Positions 1-6,779 of a stretch of DNA of 59,301 bases are shown here, piece after piece; position 1 is the first letter of the stretch; each line of letters begins with the position of its first letter. Below the pieces are notes generated by a model. It did no database searches. It worked only from the letters and a program-made list of their open reading frames with translations, and was not told where the DNA came from. Source of the stretch: Pedobacter soli (GTDB lineage: Bacteria > Bacteroidota > Bacteroidia > Sphingobacteriales > Sphingobacteriaceae); assembly GCF_900101435.1 (NCBI RefSeq), contig NZ_FMZH01000021.1:1-59301 (forward strand). The letters run 5' to 3'. A program made the position numbers and the translations under genes.

Positions 1-2
1 GC

Positions 3-713
3 AAGAATGCGCTTAAGGGCATTTTTGTTCCAACACTGGAACAACAGGAAGACAGAGGGATCATCCGTATTTATCAGCAAATAATTAAGAACCAGACCCG
101 TTGCAAAAACCAGATCAGGAGCTGGCTAAATTTTCAGGGAATAGAAACTGATGGGGATCGGAGTTACTGGTCGAAAAACTTTATTAAATGGCTTAAAACA
201 CTTCACTTAGGTACATCCGCCAGAATACATCTTAATCTGTTGATTCAAAATTATGAACAGACACGCCAGATGGTACTTGCGGCCACCAAACAGGTTAGGT
301 TACTGTCGAAGGCTGAACGGTATAAGCAAAAAATTGGGCTTCTCAGGAGTGTTCCTGGGATAGGTGAGATTACGGCCTTATTATTTATAACAGAGATAGG
401 TGATATATATCGGTTTAGGGAACTGGATGATTTATGTTCATACTTAGGGCTTGTTCCAAGAGTATACGGTAGTGGTGATAAAGAGCAGGTGCTAGGGCTA
501 ACCCATCGTGCCCATCATCAGTTAAGAGAAAAACTCATTGAGGCAAGCTGGGTTGCTGTCAGGTTGGATCCTGCTATGACGATGGCTTTTGGGAAATTTT
601 GTAAAGGGATAAGCAAAAATAAAGCGATTATAAAAATTGCACGGAAAATGTTGAATAGGATTAGGTTTGTAATGAGGAACCAGTGCGGTTATGTTCCGGC
701 TGTAGTTCAATAA
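3..713 (+). CDS. IS110-family transposase, C-terminal part (cut by window start)
   Basis: The reading frame is open from the first bases of the window to a TAA at 711-713, so the N-terminal RuvC-like DEDD domain lies outside. About 236 residues are visible. They include the Transposase_20-type segment LLRSVPGIGEITALLFITEI and, further on, the YGSG motif at 465-476. In IS110 enzymes a serine in this position, followed by a stretch ending in a small polar and LR-rich segment, is the catalytic serine of the C-terminal Tnp domain; the Ser codon here is 471-473. The chain ends in a basic tail, as usual for the family. No frameshift is seen in the visible part. Whether this copy is the same element as the one starting at 59240 cannot be decided, because the visible parts do not overlap. 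Confidence 0.9.
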   Translation, partial: KNALKGIFVPTLEQQEDRGIIRIYQQIIKNQTRCKNQIRSWLNFQGIETDGDRSYWSKNFIKWLKTLHLGTSARIHLNLLIQNYEQTRQMVLAATKQVRLLSKAERYKQKIGLLRSVPGIGEITALLFITEIGDIYRFRELDDLCSYLGLVPRVYGSGDKEQVLGLTHRAHHQLREKLIEASWVAVRLDPAMTMAFGKFCKGISKNKAIIKIARKMLNRIRFVMRNQCGYVPAVVQ

Positions 714-1051
714 AAGAAAAACAATACAGTATAAGACCAATCTGTTTTGTTATAAATGGCGGACCGAACGTTAACTTCTACAGCCCATTAAGGTGTCTGT
801 ACCATTAAGATTACGGCTGCCGTTTTAAAAAATAATATGAACGCGATCTTGCAGCTCCAATAACAGGATGTCTGCTTATAGGAGATTGATTGGCAATTGT
901 ATCAGAAAATTAAATAGGAAGGTTTTTAGCGTAAAAAATAAAAACCTCAAATTGCTTTTGCCGTATTCAAAGCAAAAAGTTAAATTAGTACATCTAGAAC
1001 CATTTGCAGCTACTCTAAATAGCATTACGCATAATTTTCATCATAGGAGAA
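714..1051. other. Gene-free stretch after the IS110 transposase
   Basis: This stretch should contain the right end of the IS110 element, but no boundary, target duplication or terminal inverted repeat is evident. That is normal for IS110, which lacks classical ends. A 62-codon frame at 868-1056 is open but has no recognisable protein features and runs into the 88-bp repeats, so it is not called as a gene. Confidence 0.5.
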
Positions 1052-1303
1052 GTTAAGACAGTTAAGTGAAATTTGGTCTGTTTTACACTTTCTTAATGAC
1101 CTTAAGCTCTTAGTGGTGAAATATTCCTATCATTAAGAAGCTAAGATAGTTAAGTGAAATTTAGTCTGTTTTACACTTTCTTAATGACCTTAAGCTCTTA
1201 ATGGTGAAATATTCCTATCATTAAGAAGTTAAGATAATTAAGTGAAATTTAGTCTGTTGTACACTTTCTTAATGGCCTTAATCCCTTAATGTTAAAATAT
1301 TCA
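1052..1303. repeat. Three tandem copies of an 88-bp unit, each with an internal hairpin
   Basis: Copies start at 1052, 1140 and 1228, an exact 88-bp period. The first two are nearly identical; the third decays towards its end. Each of the first two contains a perfect 10-bp inverted repeat, TTCTTAATGA and TCATTAAGAA, at 1090-1099/1130-1139 and 1178-1187/1218-1227. The third copy keeps most of the left arm and loses the right one. The array lies downstream of the GtrA-like gene, which is on the minus strand, and next to the IS110 fragment. Confidence 0.9.
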
Positions 1304-1307
1304 TACG

Positions 1308-1688
1308 TTATCTAAACGTAAACAGCATATTCGCCAGGAAATTCCAGACAAATACAATAACGATGGCGAAAAACTTGGCTACATAAAAATTAGTGCCGTT
1401 TTTGCGCTGGTGGAAAAGGTAAATGATAACGGTATTGAGGCCTAAGCCGATTAGGCTAACCACTAAAAATTTGCTGAACTCGGTTCCCCAGTGGCTGTTG
1501 GTACTCTCAAAAGTCCATATCCGGTTAATGAGGTAATTATTGGTTACTGCCAGCGTAAAACCAATGGCATTAGCTACATACTTGTTTACCTTTATCTTTT
1601 CTTTGAAAAGCCATGTAGCACCGAAATCGATCGCCATTCCGAGCAGGCCAGTCAATCCAAACTTTATAATGCGGAAGAATAAATCCAT
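1308..1688 (-). CDS. GtrA-like family membrane protein
   Basis: A 126-residue protein with four predicted membrane segments. It has the family hallmarks: an N-terminal RxxKFGLTG-like start, a central N-N-Y-x-x-N-R-x-W-T-F motif (around residues 50-60), and a second NFLAN..FTF motif at the end. GtrA-family (PF04138) proteins are thought to move lipid-linked sugars across the inner membrane or to assist glycosyltransferases that use them. The gene starts 1 bp beyond the end of the ArnT-like gene on the same strand, so the two are almost certainly cotranscribed and act on the same lipid-linked sugar. The substrate cannot be told from sequence. Confidence 0.85.
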   Translation of the reverse strand: MDLFFRIIKFGLTGLLGMAIDFGATWLFKEKIKVNKYVANAIGFTLAVTNNYLINRIWTFESTNSHWGTEFSKFLVVSLIGLGLNTVIIYLFHQRKNGTNFYVAKFFAIVIVFVWNFLANMLFTFR

Positions 1689-1689
1689 T

Positions 1690-3330
1690 TTAATGCAATT
1701 TAACCAGGTAAAAATGTTCTAATAACTGAGGACGCGTTTTGGCATTGATAAATTTGGGTGTAAGCTTGGTAATGTGATAGTATTCGAACGATTTTAACAC
1801 CTCGGCACCATATTCTTTTTTTAATCTGGGCAGTTCCGATTCAGGTGTGTAAACGACCAGATTTTCATCGCCCCTAAACTTATCCAGCTCTTCATAATTC
1901 CAAAAGTATTTTGGCTCTCCCTGTGCGTAAAAATCAAAGGAATAGGCATCAGGGTACATCAAAACTGATGCTTTGGCATTGGGATGATTTTCTTTTAGCC
2001 AATTGCCTGCTTCCATACCCGATTCATATTTTAAAACTGATGGATAGAAAAATACAGAGAGGAACAACATGAGGTTTACCGAAATAAAAGTACTGCGTGC
2101 TAGAAGGGTTTCGGGCTTGATTCCTTTAAATAAGAAGAAAGAAACAACCAGTACCACAACTAAGATACCGATGGCCGGATAATTGTTTTTAAAATCAAAA
2201 GCAATAGCAACAAGGCTAAGGATTAAGGTAATCAGTATCGCCAATACATGCTGCACCGTTAAAAATACCCTCAAACTTTTGCCTTCGGGTTTCTGAATAT
2301 ACAAGGCAGTGATGATGGCAAATTGGGGCAGAATGATTAAGATATAATGCGGCAACTGGAATTTCGAAAGCGAAAATAAAAGGAAAGTTATTGCAGCACT
2401 CGTCCAGATCATGATACTTTCTGCAGGTAAATCTTTGCGGTTTTGTTTTTTAAACAGGTTAATAACTGCAGTGTAAAACAGTATCGACCAGGGTAAAAAT
2501 GCCCAGAGTGTGGTGTGTAAAAAGAAAGAAATGTCGCCTTTGCCTTTAATGGGGCCGTTGTTAAAGAAGCGCCCGAACTGGCTATCCCAAAAGAAAAACT
2601 TTAAACCCGAAACATTGGTTTTGCCGAATACCAGTTTTTCAGGATGCAAATCGAATTGTACATATAAGGTATAAAGCTCGGGGATGATAAAAACAAAGAT
2701 GAGCACAATGGCTAACCACCATTTTAGTTTTAATAACTGCTTAAATTGTTTGGTTAAGAACCAGTAAATGATAAAACCACCAAAAACGGGAATTAAAACA
2801 AATATGCCTTTAATCATGATGGCACATGCCGCAAAAAATGAACCTGCTACAATATGCCAGAAAGTATTTTGATGTGCTTTGTAATAATGGTAAATGGCTG
2901 CCAGGGTAAAAGTGGTAATATAAACCTCGGCACGTACATCGAATGTAGAAATGAGGATATGGAGCGCACTTAAAAAAATAAGGGCAGAAATGAGTCCGGT
3001 TTTTTCGCTGTAGATATCCTTCGCCAGTTTGTACAAATACCAGGCACCCCATAAGCCAAATAAGAAGGAGGGGAGTTTATAGGCAAAAGCATTAATACCA
3101 AATATTTTAAAAGAAACTGCAGCCAGCCAGAAGGTTAAGTGTGGTTTATCGAGCCAGTCTACCCCGCGAACATAAATGTTAACCCAATCGTTTCTAAGCG
3201 CCATGTTTTTGGCAATAGAAGCGTAGAGTGCCGAATCGGGTTCCATAATACCGCCGAAAAGGGCAAAGGTGCTCACCAGTACAATCAGTGCAATGAGGAG
3301 CTTATATAATGTAGTGTCCTTTATATTCAT
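1690..3330 (-). CDS. ArnT-like (GT-C fold) membrane glycosyltransferase
   Basis: A 546-residue integral membrane protein with about a dozen hydrophobic segments. The first periplasmic loop contains GGIMEPDSALYASIAKNM, matching the D/E-containing loop of the PMT/ArnT (GT83/GT39) superfamily, followed by a W-L-D-K-P-H-L motif that is highly characteristic of ArnT-like enzymes. These enzymes transfer a sugar from a polyprenyl-phosphate carrier to lipid A or another acceptor on the periplasmic side. The soluble C-terminal part is about 120 residues long. It is cotranscribed with the downstream GtrA-like gene. Specific aminoarabinose activity is not supported, since no arn genes are nearby; treat it as a lipid-linked-sugar transferase of unknown substrate. 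Confidence 0.85.
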   Translation of the reverse strand: MNIKDTTLYKLLIALIVLVSTFALFGGIMEPDSALYASIAKNMALRNDWVNIYVRGVDWLDKPHLTFWLAAVSFKIFGINAFAYKLPSFLFGLWGAWYLYKLAKDIYSEKTGLISALIFLSALHILISTFDVRAEVYITTFTLAAIYHYYKAHQNTFWHIVAGSFFAACAIMIKGIFVLIPVFGGFIIYWFLTKQFKQLLKLKWWLAIVLIFVFIIPELYTLYVQFDLHPEKLVFGKTNVSGLKFFFWDSQFGRFFNNGPIKGKGDISFFLHTTLWAFLPWSILFYTAVINLFKKQNRKDLPAESIMIWTSAAITFLLFSLSKFQLPHYILIILPQFAIITALYIQKPEGKSLRVFLTVQHVLAILITLILSLVAIAFDFKNNYPAIGILVVVLVVSFFLFKGIKPETLLARSTFISVNLMLFLSVFFYPSVLKYESGMEAGNWLKENHPNAKASVLMYPDAYSFDFYAQGEPKYFWNYEELDKFRGDENLVVYTPESELPRLKKEYGAEVLKSFEYYHITKLTPKFINAKTRPQLLEHFYLVKLH

Positions 3331-3401
3331 TTACCAGAAGCAAATATGAGCAAAAAAAAGTCAAATTTTTTCAAGGTTTAAGATTAACAAAGGCAAAGCG
3401 C

Positions 3402-3409
3402 TATCTTTG
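3402..3409 (+). promoter_or_regulatory. Bacteroidota -7 promoter element for pdxJ
   Basis: TATCTTTG matches the TAnnTTTG -7 box of the Bacteroidota primary sigma factor. Only 4 bases separate it from the ATG at 3414, so a transcript started here would be leaderless or nearly so. Confidence 0.6.
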
Positions 3410-3413
3410 TTTT

Positions 3414-4130
3414 ATGACAAAGTTATCGGTTAACATCAATAAAATTGCTACACTACGCAACAGCCGTGGCGGTAATAATCCTGATCTGGTTAAGGTTGCA
3501 TTAGATTGCGAACGTTTCGGTGCGCAGGGAATTACAGTTCACCCGCGTCCGGACGAAAGACATATCCGTTACCAGGATGTTTACGATTTAAAAGCTGTTA
3601 TTGCAACAGAGTTTAACATTGAGGGCAATTGCCGCGAAGATAAATTTGTAGACCTGGTTTTGGCCAATCAACCTGCACAGGTTACTTTGGTGCCTGATGC
3701 TGAAGGACAGATTACCTCTAACCATGGCTGGGATACGATTAAACACAAAGATTACCTGAAAGAAATGGTTGCGGTTTTTCAAAAGGCAGGCATCCGGGTT
3801 TCTATTTTTGTTGATCCGGTTGTGGAAATGGTAGAAGGTGCAGTAGAAACCGGAACTGACCGTATTGAACTTTATACCGAGGCTTATGCACAAAACTATT
3901 TTGCCGACCGCGAAAAGGCAGTAGTGAATTACATTGCTGCAGCACACCATGCCAATAAATTGGGTTTGGGTATTAACGCCGGTCACGATCTGGATTTACA
4001 TAACCTGCATTATTTTGCGCAAAGTATTCCGGGTTTGCTAGAGGTTTCTATAGGCCATGCGTTAATTAGCGATGCACTTTATTTAGGTTTGGAAACTACT
4101 ATCCAGAAATATTTGCAGCAACTTGCTTAA
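3414..4130 (+). CDS. pdxJ: Pyridoxine 5'-phosphate synthase
   Basis: A 238-residue TIM-barrel enzyme, normal length for PdxJ. It condenses 1-deoxy-D-xylulose 5-phosphate with 3-amino-2-oxopropyl phosphate to give pyridoxine 5'-phosphate in the DXP-dependent vitamin B6 pathway. Family motifs are clear: LSVNINKIATLRNSRGG at the N-terminus, the VHPRPDERHI stretch, ELYTEAYA, GINAGHDL, and the C-terminal EVSIGHALISDAL phosphate-binding segment. It is a single-gene unit divergent from the ArnT-like gene, with a -7 box immediately upstream of the start. Confidence 0.97.
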   Translation: MTKLSVNINKIATLRNSRGGNNPDLVKVALDCERFGAQGITVHPRPDERHIRYQDVYDLKAVIATEFNIEGNCREDKFVDLVLANQPAQVTLVPDAEGQITSNHGWDTIKHKDYLKEMVAVFQKAGIRVSIFVDPVVEMVEGAVETGTDRIELYTEAYAQNYFADREKAVVNYIAAAHHANKLGLGINAGHDLDLHNLHYFAQSIPGLLEVSIGHALISDALYLGLETTIQKYLQQLA

Positions 4131-4248
4131 AAAGCAGAAAGACTAAAGCAAAAAGCTTAAAGCTATAACTATTGTTGTAATTAGCTTATTTAATAGGCAG
4201 GCTTAGCAAGCCAGTTGTACCTGATACTAAATACCTGATACTTTATAA

Positions 4249-5139
4249 ATGTTAAAAGGAATCCTCCTTGTTTTTTTTGGTGCCTGTAGTTTTGGCATAC
4301 TCTCTACTTTTGTTAAACTGGCTTACCACGAAGGTTATACGCTTGGCGATGTAACCGGTGCGCAGGCTTTTTTAGGCGCTGTAATTTTATGGGTATTGTT
4401 TTTCTTTCAAAGCCGTACATCAAAATATAAGGCAAAAGAAAAAGTTATACTTACCCCATGGTGGAAAATGGTATTGGCGGGTACTTGTACCGGATTAGTC
4501 AGTATTTTTTATTATCAGTCGGTAAAGCTTGTACCCAATTCGGTGGCCATTGTGTTACTGATGCAGTTTATCTGGATGAGTATTTTAATGGAGCTCGTGT
4601 TTTTTAAGAAGAAACCTACGGGCTTGCAGTTGCTGGCTATAGTTTTGGTTTTGGGCGGAACGGTATTGGCGAGTGGTATGGTAGAAACAAATATCAGCGA
4701 CATGAGCTTAAAAGGAATTGGTTTCGGCTTGCTGGCTGCGGTATCTTACGCGGGTTTCTTATTGCTAAGCGGCAGGATTGGTAACGAATATCCGGTGCTG
4801 AAGAAAAGTGCTCTGATGATTACGGGTGCCTGTATCCTGATTTTTATCCTCTTTCCGCCGGCATTTTTATTTAATGGCGCGTTAGGTGGGAGTTTACTTA
4901 AATGGGGGCTGATTATTTCTGTTTTTGGAACGGTAATTCCACCATTATGTTTTGCAGAGGGGGTGCCCAGAATTGGTACGGCATTAAGTTCGATTTTAAG
5001 TGCAGCCGAACTACCTGTAGCGGTAATGATGGCGGGTTTTGTACTGCAGGAGCAGGTTTCGTTTTTAAGGTGGGTTGGAGTAGTGGTTATTCTTTCGGCA
5101 ATGATTTTGCCTAACCTGAAGTTTTTAAAACGGAGATAA
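4249..5139 (+). CDS. EamA/DMT-family transporter
   Basis: A 296-residue protein with about ten transmembrane helices arranged as two EamA repeats (roughly residues 1-140 and 150-290). This is the standard architecture of drug/metabolite transporter superfamily exporters. The first repeat carries G-x-C-S-F-G-I-L-S-T and the helix LVPNSVAIVLLMQFIWMSIL. The second ends with the typical E-L-P-V-A-V...W-V-G-V-V-V-I-L-S-A motif. The substrate is not predictable. It stands alone; a spacer of 118 bp separates it from pdxJ. Confidence 0.85.
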   Translation: MLKGILLVFFGACSFGILSTFVKLAYHEGYTLGDVTGAQAFLGAVILWVLFFFQSRTSKYKAKEKVILTPWWKMVLAGTCTGLVSIFYYQSVKLVPNSVAIVLLMQFIWMSILMELVFFKKKPTGLQLLAIVLVLGGTVLASGMVETNISDMSLKGIGFGLLAAVSYAGFLLLSGRIGNEYPVLKKSALMITGACILIFILFPPAFLFNGALGGSLLKWGLIISVFGTVIPPLCFAEGVPRIGTALSSILSAAELPVAVMMAGFVLQEQVSFLRWVGVVVILSAMILPNLKFLKRR

Positions 5140-5826
5140 GCTCGGTTTAACCGTTTAACCGCAAAGTACGCAGAGGGTAGGCGCAAAGCGCGCAAAGTTA
5201 TCATGGTCGTCATTCTGGCGTATGCCAGAATCTCTTTTTAACCACAGAGCACACAGAGGTAGGCACAGAGTGCATAGAGCAAGGGGCAGAACGTGCAAAA
5301 TCAATAAGTCGTCATTCTGGCGCATGCCAGAAACTCTGTTTTTAACCACAGAGCCCACAAAGAAGGCACAGCGCTCACAGAGCAATATGCCTCAATGTTA
5401 CTCTGTGTAAAGCTCGGTGCCCTCGGTGGTAAAATTTAGCAATGTTTTTGATCGAAAAGCTATTCTAGCCGTCATTCTGGCGCATGTCAGAATCCCTTTT
5501 TTAACCACAGAGTTCACAAAGAAAAAGGCACAGAGAAAACCGAGTTATATTCAAAAAACGTTGTGTGCATCTGTGGCCAAATCAGGTACACAAAGAAAAA
5601 AGCACCGAACGCACCGGGCAATATGCCTTCGTGCTCTCTGTGTAATGCTCAGCGTCCTCTGTGGTAAAAAAAGGCTTTGCTTTAGCAGGTCAAGAAGAAT
5701 GAAAGCCTACCCAAACCTTCGTGTGCTTTGCGACTTCGTGGTTTAAACCTTAAAGGGGTAATTACGTTTGAGCGCTTTGCGGTTAAATTAAAAATAAATA
5801 CCTTTAAAAAGCTTAACGCGTTTACT
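5140..5826. repeat. Repeat-filled spacer with CACAGAG/GCAAAG repeats and three ATTCTGGC palindromes
   Basis: No gene is supported here. The spacer is built from degenerate direct repeats of the types CCGCAAAG-nACGCAGAG and ACCACAGAG-nnCACAGAG. It also holds three near-palindromes of the form ATTCTGGCGnATGCCAGAAT at 5212-5231, 5314-5333 and 5474-5493. Open frames crossing it are repeat-encoded peptides in mixed frames. The same kinds of repeat recur at 12440-12760. Confidence 0.8.
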
Positions 5827-6390
5827 ATGAAAAAACTTACCATTTATATTTTATCATTCCTTATTGTAGGCTTTACAGCTTGTAAAACGAAAACCACCAT
5901 CAATCAGGAAGAGGCAGGCGAGGTAATTACCGATTACCTGAAAGCAAATCCCGAGTATAAAACCACACGCTTTAACTTTGGTGAAATCAAATTCAACAGC
6001 ACCAACGATATGTTTGAGCTGGGAAAATATAAAACGCTGGCCAGCAAAGGACTGGTAACACTCGATTTAAAAGAGGCTAAAAAGAAATTCCTTTCAGAAG
6101 ATAGCAGTTTTGTTTACCAGATTACGCTAACCGATAAAGCAAGTCCGCTGGTATTGAAACAAGACCGCGATAAAGCTACTGTTAAAGTGGTAGAATATGT
6201 ACTGGCAGATGAAAAACCTGTAGATTTCTCGCAGGTAAACTCGAGCACGGCCAAGGTTACGGTATCTTTAAAAATGGTAACTACCGATTTTGAGCCTTTT
6301 GATAAAGACGCGAATAAGAACAGCAACTTCATTACCAAGACTTATAAGCTGAAGCTGAGTAAAGATGAAGGCTGGAAAGTGCAACAATAG
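5827..6390 (+). CDS. Hypothetical lipoprotein
   Basis: A 187-residue protein starting at the ATG at 5827. A frame extension upstream to 5728 runs through repeat sequence and would bury the signal peptide, so it is rejected. Residues 1-18 form a lipoprotein signal peptide (basic start, hydrophobic core, GFTAC lipobox, Cys19). The mature part is charged and lysine-rich, with short alternating strands, and ends in DEGWKVQQ, reminiscent of small DUF4878/NTF2-like lipoproteins. That resemblance is weak. Function unknown; it is expected at the inner face of the outer membrane or in the periplasm. Confidence 0.75.
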   Translation: MKKLTIYILSFLIVGFTACKTKTTINQEEAGEVITDYLKANPEYKTTRFNFGEIKFNSTNDMFELGKYKTLASKGLVTLDLKEAKKKFLSEDSSFVYQITLTDKASPLVLKQDRDKATVKVVEYVLADEKPVDFSQVNSSTAKVTVSLKMVTTDFEPFDKDANKNSNFITKTYKLKLSKDEGWKVQQ

Positions 6391-6486
6391 GGGAAAGACT
6401 AAAGCTTAAAGACCTAAGCGGGTTTATCTATTGGGATCGGGTATTTTGCCGTTGCTTCGTTTTTAAACCCGGTAGCAGCGGAAATC

Positions 6487-6553
6487 CTTTTACAAACCTT
6501 ATAGGTTTAAATGTTACTGTTGAAAGTTAGTACCTATAAGGTTTAGGTAAAAG
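6487..6553. repeat. Long inverted repeat in the gcvP upstream spacer
   Basis: AAACCTTATAGGT at 6494-6506 is matched by its exact reverse complement at 6532-6544. Past a 2-base bulge, CTTTTAC (from 6487) pairs with GTAAAAG (to 6553). The loop is 25 bases. No U-run follows on either side, so this is a palindromic repeat rather than a simple terminator. The rest of 6391-6779 holds only the gcvP promoter region. Confidence 0.7.
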
Positions 6554-6746
6554 ATTGTAGCGGATAACGGGAACGAATTTAAATTTCAGTACTGCCCGTG
6601 CTTTCCAAACTAATATCCTATTTGCTTAAAAAGGACAAACGTTTGTCTTTTGGCTCATGCATAAAATCTACTGTTTTTGTAGCTTTTAACTTGAATAAGA
6701 CGCCTTTTTTACACTGATATATAGCGAAATAAAGCTGCGTTTTTGT

Positions 6747-6754
6747 TACCTTTG
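6747..6754 (+). promoter_or_regulatory. Bacteroidota -7 promoter element for gcvP
   Basis: TACCTTTG fits TAnnTTTG, 25 bases upstream of the gcvP ATG, giving a short leader of about 20 bases. No glycine riboswitch was recognised in the spacer. Confidence 0.6.
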
Positions 6755-6779
6755 CACGCAAATTTATTATTCATACCGC

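Noticed and set aside
817..825. CTGCCGTTT shared with the hairpin arm at 59130-59138
   Set aside because: A 9-base match between two short stretches may well arise by chance and does not define an element end.
868..1056. 62-codon open frame after the IS110 fragment
   Set aside because: Basic, low-complexity, no family resemblance, ends in the repeat array.
1690..3330. Naming the GT-C enzyme arnT (aminoarabinose resistance)
   Set aside because: No other arn genes are visible, and the family has many substrates.
5222..5746. Several open frames in the 5.2-5.7 kb spacer
   Set aside because: They translate CACAGAG/GCAAAG repeats and palindromes in mixed frames.
6391..6779. Glycine riboswitch before gcvP
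   Set aside because: The spacer holds one long inverted repeat and a promoter; no riboswitch core could be recognised.
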